A program made the position numbers and the translations under genes. The notes beneath the pieces were generated by a model that did not search any database, had not been told where the DNA came from, and saw only the letters and a list, made by a program, of their open reading frames with translations. Shown in pieces: positions 1 through 6,413 of a stretch of DNA of 11,338 bases. Source of the stretch: Fidelibacterota bacterium. Lineage in GTDB: Bacteria > Fidelibacterota > JAANXI01. Positions within the stretch are counted from its first letter, which is position 1, and each line of letters begins with the position of its first letter. The DNA is taken from the NCBI GenBank assembly GCA_018263365.1, contig JAANXI010000133.1, forward strand, positions 1 through 11,338, written 5' to 3'.

Positions 1-18
1 GGTGAGGTCATATTTTTC

Positions 19-39
19 CGGCCTCGCTTACAATTTTGG
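19..39. repeat. Inverted copy of the palindrome's outer arm (21 bp)
   Basis: These 21 bases match the reverse complement of positions 345-365 with a single mismatch (C at 27 against the equivalent T). The pair therefore brackets a 347-base block as if by terminal inverted repeats. A third, weaker version of the same arm lies at 237-255. It could be the end of a non-autonomous mobile element, or a partial second copy of the palindromic repeat at 190-365. No transposase is present between the two copies. Confidence 0.6.
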
Positions 40-80
40 TTGCCAAGACTATCAGATTCCTTTTTAATTTACTAATAACA

Positions 81-171
81 ACCTGTCACTCTGAGCTTGT
101 CGCTCCGGGAGGAGTCTTGCCGGAAGGCATCTCCTCACCAGAGATCCCTATGGGACTGGCGAGGCTGGTGA
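81..171. repeat. Structured intergenic repeat (CTGTCACTCTGAGC type)
   Basis: A non-coding block that can fold into consecutive hairpins. GAGGAG (109-114) pairs with CTCCTC (131-136), with an inner TGCC/GGCA stem (118-121/126-129) closed by a GGAA loop. TCACCAG (135-141) pairs with CTGGTGA (165-171) around a TCCC/GGGA stem (145-148/152-155). Its opening words resemble the dispersed 'TGTCA..CTGAGC' intergenic repeats common in FCB genomes; that comparison is from memory. It is probably a repeat copy rather than a regulatory element of a neighbour. Confidence 0.5.
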
Positions 172-189
172 GAAAGAGTTGACTTCCAA

Positions 190-365
190 CTCTATATTTC
201 ACTTTTGCCTTGATGCAAAAGTGAAGAAAAAATCAAGGCTGCGTTTACAATTTTGACCCAATATTTAACTCGTTTCGGCACAGAACCAAAACTCGCTTCG
301 CTCAGACATTGGTTCTGTTTTTCCTTCACTCGTTAATTGGGTTCCCAAAATTGTAAACGAGGCCG
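190..365. repeat. Long imperfect palindromic repeat with conserved-looking loop
   Basis: This unit starts with a perfect 11-bp hairpin, TTCACTTTTGC (198-208) and GCAAAAGTGAA (215-225), with loop CTTGAT. A long imperfect palindrome follows from 237 to about 364. Its outer arms are the GCGTTTACAATTTTG region (241-255) and its complement near 345-359. An ACCCAA/TTGGGT pair lies at 256-261/337-342, and a perfect inner stem CAGAACCAA/TTGGTTCTG at 281-289/309-317 encloses an ACTCGCTTCGCTCAGACA loop. The phrases AATCAAGGCTG and CTCGCTTCGCTCAGA recur, to my recollection, in intergenic repeats of many Bacteroidetes. It lies downstream of the kinase gene and may end its transcript, but a classical U-tract terminator is not obvious. 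Confidence 0.6.
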
Positions 366-396
366 ATACTTTTAAAATAAAAGATAGAACGAAAAG

Positions 397-1866
397 TTAC
401 TCATGATACGGCAAGTCAAACCGAAACGTGGTTCCTGCACCAATCTCGCTTTCGACCTCGATTTTCCCTTCGTGGAGTTCGATAATTTTCTGTGCGATTG
501 CCAACCCCAGGCCGGTGCTTTCCGTGGTGCCCGTACGGCTTTTATCGCCGCGATAAAACCGATCAAAAATGTACGGTAAATCCTCGGAAGCAATTCCCTG
601 CCCCGTATCCGCCACTTGAATTTCAGCGACATCCTCTTTGGAGTTTACCACGACTTCGACTTTACCGCCCTCAGGCGTGTAGTGAATCGCGTTATCGATC
701 AGATTGGACAGCGCCCGCTCGATCATGCCGATATCCGCATAAACGAGTTTGGGATTCGAAGGCAGGTGCGATACCAAATTGACGCCGGCTTCATTCGCCT
801 TTTGCTGGAACTTCATTACCACATCCTGTGTCAGTTCGGTGATGGGAAACGGTTCCGGTTCAGGCTCGATCTGCCGCGCATCCAGCTTGGAGAGTTCAAA
901 CAGTCCGTGGACAAGATTATTCAGCAACTCGGTATTATTCAGGATAATTTTCAGGTACTTCGTTTTCTCCTCATCCGAGAGCGATGTCTCCTTCATCAGA
1001 ATCGTCTCGAGATAGCCCTGCATGGATGCCAGCGGACTTCGAAGATCATGGGAGACGTTGGCGATGAGTTCCCGGCAGAGTTTATCTGTCTGTTGTAACT
1101 CTTCCATGTTCGACACAATAGTATCCGCCATCTGATTAAAGGCAGCCCCCAGTTGTCCAACTTCATCTTCGGAATTGATATCGATACGCTGGTCGTAATC
1201 ACCCTCCCGAAACCGCTGGACAGTGGAGGTCATCCCACGGAGGCGCTTAGTGAGAAAAGCGAACAAGATCAATCCGGCGATACCGGCAATGACCAACGTA
1301 ATTATCAACCCCTTAATAGTCGTTTGGACGATGTAACTATTGCGCAGCATCGCCGTGGCAGAATCATACTGTTCCCCGCCAATGATGATATAAATATACC
1401 CATCGATGTCTTTGCCAATTTGTAACTCAGCAGCAGAAAACGGTTTTTGCCGGTTACGGTGACGCGGATCGTCTCCGAGGATCGGGATATCCCGGTTACC
1501 GCTCAGAAACTTCTCCACCGGTTTCAGGTCGACGCGCTCCTGGACAATCTCCTTGCCGGGCTCAGCGTAAAAGGAGAGTATTTCGCCCTGTTCGTCCAAC
1601 AGGTAAATCTCGACTTTCGGGTTCATTACCATCATATAGTGAATTCGCTCACCAATCCGCTGGAAGTCGACGCTGTCTTTTAGAAGTGGACGAAGTTCGT
1701 ATGCCATATCTGCCGCCAGGTCCAGGTTCAGTTTCTGATCCACCTCGCTGATGAACTGGCGCGAGGCCTGCATGGTGATATATATCTGGGAAATGACAAT
1801 AACAAGAAGCAGCAATAAAAATACCGCGGAGAGTTTTCCGTAGAATGAGCGAAAGAATTGTTTCAT
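397..1866 (-). CDS. Membrane sensor histidine kinase, HAMP type
   Basis: Probable sensor of a two-component system: it autophosphorylates on histidine and passes phosphate to the adjacent response regulator. From the chosen start it is 489 residues. A first membrane helix spans about residues 12-31, then a roughly 155-residue extracytoplasmic sensor region, a second helix about 187-205 and a HAMP linker about 206-258. The HisKA H-box carries the phosphorylated His273 (NVSHDLRSPLA). The ATPase domain shows an N-box (IDNAIHYTP, Asn392), G1 (DTGQG, 420-424), an F-box (IFDRFYRGD) and G2 (TGLGLA, 451-456). The start at 1866 is preferred over an in-frame TTG at 1911 because ATGA there overlaps the regulator's stop, typical of coupled pairs, and the 15 extra residues are regulator-coding sequence. 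All catalytic boxes look intact. The stimulus is unknown; the PhoR/BaeS-like architecture does not fix it. Confidence 0.93.
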   Translation of the reverse strand: MKQFFRSFYGKLSAVFLLLLLVIVISQIYITMQASRQFISEVDQKLNLDLAADMAYELRPLLKDSVDFQRIGERIHYMMVMNPKVEIYLLDEQGEILSFYAEPGKEIVQERVDLKPVEKFLSGNRDIPILGDDPRHRNRQKPFSAAELQIGKDIDGYIYIIIGGEQYDSATAMLRNSYIVQTTIKGLIITLVIAGIAGLILFAFLTKRLRGMTSTVQRFREGDYDQRIDINSEDEVGQLGAAFNQMADTIVSNMEELQQTDKLCRELIANVSHDLRSPLASMQGYLETILMKETSLSDEEKTKYLKIILNNTELLNNLVHGLFELSKLDARQIEPEPEPFPITELTQDVVMKFQQKANEAGVNLVSHLPSNPKLVYADIGMIERALSNLIDNAIHYTPEGGKVEVVVNSKEDVAEIQVADTGQGIASEDLPYIFDRFYRGDKSRTGTTESTGLGLAIAQKIIELHEGKIEVESEIGAGTTFRFDLPYHE

Positions 1867-2588
1867 ATGTCTAACTCGTCCTTCTCGGCAAACCGGTAAC
1901 CGACTCCCCAAACGGTTTTGATAAACTCAGGATTCGCGGTATCTTCCTCGATTTTGTTCCGCAGCCGGTTAATATGCGAATTAACCGTGTGTTCGTAGCC
2001 AATGAAGGAATAGCCCCACACGAGGTCCAGCAGTTCCTGACGGTTGTAAGCCCTGCCAGGGTGCTGTGCGAAAAGTGCGAGTAAATCGAACTCTTTGACC
2101 GTTAAATCAACAGGCTGATCGTATTTAGTGACTTTTCGCTTTTCCAGATCGATGGTCAGGTTCGCAATGTTCAGTATTTCCTTACTATCACCTTTCTCTT
2201 TCTTATCGTCCTCAATATCAATGCGTCGACAAATCGCCTTAATCCGCGCGATCAGTCCCCGGATGCTGAACGGTTTTGTCAGATAATCATCGGCACCGAG
2301 TTCCAGGCCTAGCACTTTGTCAAGCTCTTCTGATTTGGAAGTTAACATCAAAATGGGCGTGCGCTAATCCCCGGCGCGGATGCGTTTGCAGACTTCAAAG
2401 CCTTCCAACTTTGGCAGCATCAAATCAAGGATAATCAGTGCATACGAATTGTCCAAGGCTTTAGCTAGTCCTTCTTCCCCGTCGTAGGAACGCTCCAGAT
2501 CGTATCCCAGATCGTTCAGGTGAATCTCAACGAGATCCGCGATATTGGGATCGTCCTCAATAATCAGGACTGTCGAATTTTCGCTCAT
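1863..2588 (-). pseudogene. OmpR/PhoB-family response regulator interrupted by in-frame TAG
   Basis: Read through, this frame encodes a 241-residue OmpR-type regulator, a normal length for the family. The receiver has the acidic pair Glu11/Asp12-Asp13, phosphoacceptor Asp55 (LIILDLMLP), switch Thr83 and Lys105 (YLTKP). A winged-helix DNA-binding domain follows, ending in a typical HINRLRNKIE ... TVWGVGYRF signature. Codon 75 (2364-2366) is TAG, between RIRAGD and RTPILMLTS, where the family has a sense codon. Both halves are in the same frame and otherwise undamaged, so one substitution (for example from TCG, CAG or AAG) explains it. The 74-residue product would be half a receiver. A TTG or ATG at 2351/2348 could restart a fragment holding the effector domain without Asp55. 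The frame overlaps the kinase start by ATGA. No clear ribosome-binding site precedes the ATG at 2588. It may be decayed, a sequence error, or suppressed. Confidence 0.85.
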
Positions 2589-2677
2589 GTCATTGGCTGT
2601 CGTTTAAATCGTTTACTGAGAAGATAATTTGACCATACCGAAAAAGAATCACAAAAGGATAACATATTTTGACGACA

Positions 2678-2701
2678 GTGTTAGAGTGTTAATGTGTTCA
2701 G
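2678..2701. repeat. Three tandem degenerate octamers (GTGTTAGA-like)
   Basis: Three successive 8-base units begin at 2678, 2686 and 2694: GTGTTAGA, GTGTTAAT and GTGTTCAG. Similar GTGTTAG-type strings occur as dispersed intergenic repeats in several phyla, to my recollection. The patch could also be an operator with 8-base phasing, but nothing ties it to the adjacent regulator. Confidence 0.45.
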
Positions 2702-2730
2702 GGGTTAAAGTTATAAAAAATTCGGTGTTT

Positions 2731-2774
2731 CATCTTTGCGGTTTTTTCTGCGCCCTCTGCGTTCTCTGCGGTGA
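2731..2774. repeat. CTCTGCG-type intergenic repeat
   Basis: A degenerate tandem of short units containing TTTGCGG, TTCTGCG, CTCTGCG and CTCTGCGGTGA. This wording matches a dispersed non-coding repeat I recall from many environmental bacterial genomes ('CTTTGCG...CTCTGCGGTGA'). Its function is unknown. Confidence 0.45.
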
Positions 2775-2875
2775 ATTATGTTCAATAAAAACTTCACTTA
2801 TTCCATGGATTTCGCTCAAATTTATCTTATGTTAGCAAGCTAAAACGGAACGGCAATTGAAACACTGGATAAATT

Positions 2876-4723
2876 ATGCGAAAACAGAATTTTAGAAATA
2901 TTGCCATAATCGCCCACGTCGACCACGGGAAGACAACTCTCGTTGACGGGATGTTAAAACAGAGTGGCATCTTCCGTGAAAATCAGGAGGTGGAAGACCG
3001 CATCATGGACAATATGGATTTGGAGCGGGAGCGTGGCATCACAATCATGGCAAAGAATACGACTGTCCGCTATGGTGGCGTAAAAATCAATATCGTCGAT
3101 ACGCCGGGTCACGCAGATTTCGGTGGTGAAGTGGAGCGAAGTCTGAGCCTCGTGGATGGCGCGCTTTTACTCGTTGATGCGAGCGAAGGTCCGCTGCCGC
3201 AGACGCGTTTCGTGGTGAAAAAAGCACTGGCTCGGGAGCTTCCAATCATTCTTGTTATAAACAAGATTGATCGCGGCGATGCCCGGATCCAGGAAGTTAT
3301 CAATGAGGTATACGATCTCTTCATTGACCTGGATGCCACGGAAGAGCAGATCGAGTTTCCGATTCTCTACACTAACGCCAAAGCCGGTGTGGCCCACAAA
3401 GAACTGGAAGATGATTCCGCTGATCTGAAACCGCTGTTTGAGACCATCCTCTCCGAAATTCCCGGTCCCGAGGCCAATGATGATGCTGTGCCTCAATTTT
3501 TAGTGACCAACCTGGACTATGATTCCTTTGTCGGGCAGGTGGCCATTGGCCGGATGGTAAACGGCAACCTGAAGATGAACAAAGCATATGCCCAATGTGG
3601 CGAAAACGATGAGATCAAAGAGACAAAATTCTCCGCCCTCTATTCTTTTGAGGGTTTGAACCGGAATAAGGTCGAAGAAGTAGAGTCAGGTGATATAATC
3701 GCGGTAGCGGGACTCGAAAATGTCACAATTGGTGACACCATTTCATCTCTGGAAAATCCGAAACCTTTGCCCCGCATTCATGTCGACGAACCGACTGTCT
3801 CTATGGTAATCTATGTAAACAACAGTCCGCTGTCCGGTCAGCATGGCAAATATTTGACCTCGCGACAAATTAAAGCGCGGTTAGACCGGGAGACGCTCAG
3901 GAATGTCTCACTCAAAGTCGAACCGCTTGAAAGAGCTGATGCATTCAAAGTATCCGGACGCGGTGAATTACAAATGGCTATTTTAATCGAATCTATGCGT
4001 CGTGAGGGTTACGAATTTGCGGTCTCGAAGCCGCATGTTATTGTTAAGTACGACGAAGACGGCAAGCCGCTGGAACCGGTCGAGCAACTGTTTCTCGATG
4101 TGCCGGAAGAACATGTAGGAATATTGACCGAAAAACTCTCCATCCGAAAGGGCCAGATGACTCACTTGATGAATCACGGGAACGGCCGGGTGAATATGGA
4201 GTTCGATATCCCGTCCCGCGGACTGATCGGTTTCCGCAGTCAGTTCCTCACCGATACCAAGGGCGCCGGCGTGATGAATGCTCTTTTCAAAGGATATGAG
4301 CCGTGGTTCGGGAAAATCTCACAGCGGGAAACCGGTGCTCTCGTAGCAGACCGACCGGGCAAAGTAACCACTTATGCCAGTCTCGCCATGGAAGATCGGG
4401 GCGAACTGTTCGAGGATGTCGGAACCGAAGTGTACAAAGGTATGATCATCGGCGAGCGGAACCGCAGCGGTGATCTGGAAGTCAACATTACCAAGGAAAA
4501 GAAACTCACCAACATGCGTGCCGCCGGTTCGGATGCGACGGTCAACCTTCAACCACCACGGAAGTTATCACTGGATAACGCCATCGAATTCATCGCGGAA
4601 GATGAATTAATCGAGGTGACGCCGAAGAAAATTCGGCTGCGCAAGATGGAGCTGGACACGAAAAAGCGAGCAGCCAACAAGAAGAAGGAAGAGTATTCTG
4701 ACGTACCTTCCTCAGGCGCATGA
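2876..4723 (+). CDS. typA: Translational GTPase TypA/BipA
   Basis: A ribosome-associated GTPase of the EF-G/LepA superfamily, linked in other bacteria to ribosome assembly and to growth under stress or cold. The 615-residue length is normal. The G motifs are all present: G1 AHVDHGKT (13-20), G2 RGIT (53-56), G3 DTPGH (75-79) and G4 NKID (129-132). The effector histidine next to G1 (HVDHGK) fits the family. Beta-barrel, EF-G III/V-like and TypA C-terminal domains follow, including the family signature around GRGELQMAILIESMRREGYE and the SRGLIGFRSQFLTDTKG stretch. A basic, probably flexible tail ends the protein. The ATG at 2876 gives the expected N-terminus (MRKQNFRNIAIIAHVDHG), although the upstream ribosome-binding site is poor. 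It is the first gene of the plus-strand run; the next gene starts about 60 bases on, so co-transcription is likely. Confidence 0.97.
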   Translation: MRKQNFRNIAIIAHVDHGKTTLVDGMLKQSGIFRENQEVEDRIMDNMDLERERGITIMAKNTTVRYGGVKINIVDTPGHADFGGEVERSLSLVDGALLLVDASEGPLPQTRFVVKKALARELPIILVINKIDRGDARIQEVINEVYDLFIDLDATEEQIEFPILYTNAKAGVAHKELEDDSADLKPLFETILSEIPGPEANDDAVPQFLVTNLDYDSFVGQVAIGRMVNGNLKMNKAYAQCGENDEIKETKFSALYSFEGLNRNKVEEVESGDIIAVAGLENVTIGDTISSLENPKPLPRIHVDEPTVSMVIYVNNSPLSGQHGKYLTSRQIKARLDRETLRNVSLKVEPLERADAFKVSGRGELQMAILIESMRREGYEFAVSKPHVIVKYDEDGKPLEPVEQLFLDVPEEHVGILTEKLSIRKGQMTHLMNHGNGRVNMEFDIPSRGLIGFRSQFLTDTKGAGVMNALFKGYEPWFGKISQRETGALVADRPGKVTTYASLAMEDRGELFEDVGTEVYKGMIIGERNRSGDLEVNITKEKKLTNMRAAGSDATVNLQPPRKLSLDNAIEFIAEDELIEVTPKKIRLRKMELDTKKRAANKKKEEYSDVPSSGA

Positions 4724-4786
4724 GACTTGATTCCGGGAGTTGTGTATCACTTCTCCTCACTATCAGGATCTGCAGACGAGTACCAC

Positions 4787-5761
4787 ATGCCTGTCATAAC
4801 CGACTCGAAATACAATCCACCATTCCTGCTGAAGAGCGGGCAATTCCAGACCGTTTGGCCGACGCTGACCAGAAAAGTATCGGGAGTGAAATATTCCCGG
4901 GAACGCATTGATACTCCGGACGGCGACTTCCTCGATTTGGATTGGTCAACCCAGGATTCTGAACAATTAGTAATTCTCCTCCATGGACTGGAAGGCTCAT
5001 CCAATACGCATTACATGCGCGGCATGGCCAAGGCATTCTATGATGAATCGTGGGATGTTCTCGCCATGAACTTTCGGGGATGCAGCGGGGAAATGAACCG
5101 ACTGCCCCGATCCTATCACAGCGGCGCCACCGAAGACCTTCGCACCGTCCTGGAGCACGTGCAAGGACGCCACCATTATGAGGTAATTGTGCCCGTCGGT
5201 TTTAGCCTGGGCGGAAATCTTACCCTGAAATACCTGGGAGAATCGGGCCGGGAACTACCTGAACAGGTAAAAGCTGGTGTCGGAATCTCAGTTCCCTGCG
5301 ACCTGGCCGATTCATCGAAGCAAATTTCGGAACCGCAAAATTATCTCTACGAAAAGCGTTTCCTGCTGCGGCTGAAGAGAAAAATCAGACTGAAAGCCGG
5401 GATGTTCCCTGAAGATATTGATTACGACAAGGTTCGCCGGATAAAAAAGTTGAAAGAGTTCGACGATTTATACACTGCCCCAATTCACGGCTTCGAGGAT
5501 GCGCAACACTATTACGCCGAGTGCAGTGCCCGCCGGTATCTTGCCGATATTCGGTGCCCGACATTGATTCTGAGCGCGGCCAACGATCCCATTTTGACGG
5601 AAGAATGTTATCCGTTTTCCGAGGCAGAGGCTAATACGAACATCACGCTGGAAGTCCCATCCTATGGCGGACATGTCGGCTTTATGAGTTCCGGAAATTC
5701 AAGTCGATACTGGCATGAAAAACGGGTGACTGAATATTTGAAAGAAAACGAGATACTGTAG
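4787..5761 (+). CDS. YheT-type alpha/beta-fold hydrolase
   Basis: A cytosolic alpha/beta hydrolase of the YheT/ABHD1-3-like family, probably an esterase or lipase of unknown substrate. The 324-residue product from this start opens with the family's PPFLLKSGQFQTVWPTL pattern. An HGLEG oxyanion loop lies at about residues 66-70. Ser140 in GFSLGGN is the likely nucleophile, Asp267 in AANDP and His296 in GGHVGF complete the triad. The ATG at 4787 is preferred to an in-frame TTG at 4727, because the 20 extra residues resemble nothing in the family and the TTG begins three bases after the typA stop. The TAG stop at 5759-5761 shows that TAG is used as a stop in this genome. The following acyltransferase frame begins within about 10 bases. 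Confidence 0.9.
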   Translation: MPVITDSKYNPPFLLKSGQFQTVWPTLTRKVSGVKYSRERIDTPDGDFLDLDWSTQDSEQLVILLHGLEGSSNTHYMRGMAKAFYDESWDVLAMNFRGCSGEMNRLPRSYHSGATEDLRTVLEHVQGRHHYEVIVPVGFSLGGNLTLKYLGESGRELPEQVKAGVGISVPCDLADSSKQISEPQNYLYEKRFLLRLKRKIRLKAGMFPEDIDYDKVRRIKKLKEFDDLYTAPIHGFEDAQHYYAECSARRYLADIRCPTLILSAANDPILTEECYPFSEAEANTNITLEVPSYGGHVGFMSSGNSSRYWHEKRVTEYLKENEIL

Positions 5762-5768
5762 ATTCAGG

Positions 5769-6413
5769 ATTTCAGATTTTATCATACAAACGGCTGATTC
5801 CTCGTACGAACAGTACGCCGAAGAAATCAGCCATCTCATTGAAAAAGCCGCTGAAGCGCGGGGGACGGGAATTTCCGAGCGGCCACCGGCATATATCAAC
5901 AAGAAGATGCGCCAGAACAACGCAATTATTGCGCTCCATGAAGATAGTGCGCTGGCCGGATTCTGCTACATAGAAACGTGGACCCATGGAAAATACGTGG
6001 CAATTTCCGGATTGATCGTGGTGCCGGAATTCAGGGAACACGGGCTTGGTAAGCGCATCAAACAAGCAGTCTTCGAACTCTCCCGCCGGAAGTATCCTGA
6101 CGCGAAAATCTTCGGGATAACGACGACACCGGCCGTTATGAAAATCAACTCGGATTTGGGCTACCGTCCAGTCAGCTTCGACGATTTCACCAGAGATGAA
6201 GAATTCTGGGACGGTTGTCAGAGCTGTCCGAATTACGACATTCTCACCCGGAACAACCGCCGGAACTGCCTCTGCACCGGGATGTTGTACGATCCTGAAA
6301 ATGAGGAGAACCAGTCCGCCAATCCGACCAAAAACAGATCCCGTGATTCGAACAATGGAACTGCCGAATCATCCGGAGAAAATACAAATAACAGCAACGG
6401 GAGCGTCACATGA
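5769..6413 (+). CDS. GNAT acyltransferase, probable N-acylglutamate synthase
   Basis: A GNAT-fold acyltransferase that probably acylates glutamate with acetyl- or another acyl-CoA, the first arginine step. The role is inferred from argC directly downstream and from resemblance to the GNAT proteins in Bacteroidetes arginine clusters. The acyl-CoA loop is REHGLG at residues 89-94 of the 214-residue reading; GFCYIE and KIFGITTTPAVMKIN are family-like segments. A CQSC...CLC group (Cys150, 153, 167, 169) may bind metal. The last 35 or so residues are Asn/Ser/Thr-rich and probably disordered. The first ATG (5907) would remove about 46 residues, including the first strand and helices. The frame upstream reads family-like sequence (SDFIIQTADSSYEQYAEEI) with no ATG, GTG or TTG. 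I place the start at ATT 5769; ATC 5781 is an alternative, and a mutated ATG is also possible. The stop overlaps the argC start by ATGA. Confidence 0.75.
   Translation: MSDFIIQTADSSYEQYAEEISHLIEKAAEARGTGISERPPAYINKKMRQNNAIIALHEDSALAGFCYIETWTHGKYVAISGLIVVPEFREHGLGKRIKQAVFELSRRKYPDAKIFGITTTPAVMKINSDLGYRPVSFDDFTRDEEFWDGCQSCPNYDILTRNNRRNCLCTGMLYDPENEENQSANPTKNRSRDSNNGTAESSGENTNNSNGSVT
6399..6403 (+). promoter_or_regulatory. Ribosome-binding site of argC
   Basis: GGGAG ends six bases before the argC ATG at 6410, inside the end of the preceding acyltransferase gene. It supports that ATG and suggests argC can load ribosomes independently as well as by ATGA coupling. Confidence 0.55.

Larger units (their letters stand above)
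2589..2875. other. Divergent intergenic region between regulator and typA
   Basis: 287 bases between the minus-strand regulator and plus-strand typA, AT-rich compared with the flanking genes. It must hold the promoters of both transcription units, but no hexamer pair was convincing enough to call. It contains two small repeat patches, listed separately. The short open frames inside it have composition driven by those repeats and are not credible genes. No good Shine-Dalgarno sequence precedes the typA ATG. Confidence 0.6.

Noticed and set aside
369..383. CTTTTAAAATAAAAG palindrome as terminator of the kinase operon
   Set aside because: The stem is six nearly all-A/T pairs, too weak for an intrinsic terminator.
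1..396. CRISPR array in the left repeat region
   Set aside because: The repeats are inverted, unequal in length and irregularly spaced, with no regular spacers or cas genes.
616..1098. 160-residue plus-strand open frame opposite the kinase
   Set aside because: It is antisense to an intact histidine kinase with all catalytic boxes; its composition reflects the complementary strand.
1867..1911. 15-residue N-terminal extension of the kinase from a TTG at 1911
   Set aside because: The extension lies within the regulator's C-terminal coding sequence, and the ATGA overlap at 1863-1866 gives a better start.
2364..2366. TAG recoded to an amino acid throughout this genome
   Set aside because: The hydrolase gene at 5759-5761 ends on TAG at the expected family length, so general TAG reassignment is unlikely; local read-through is not excluded.
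2629..2835. 68-residue plus-strand open frame in the divergent region
   Set aside because: Its Cys/Leu-rich middle is simply the CTCTGCG repeat translated, and it has no ribosome-binding site or recognisable domain.
4727..4786. TTG start adding 20 residues to the hydrolase
   Set aside because: The added residues do not resemble the family, and the ATG at 4787 leads directly into the typical N-terminus.
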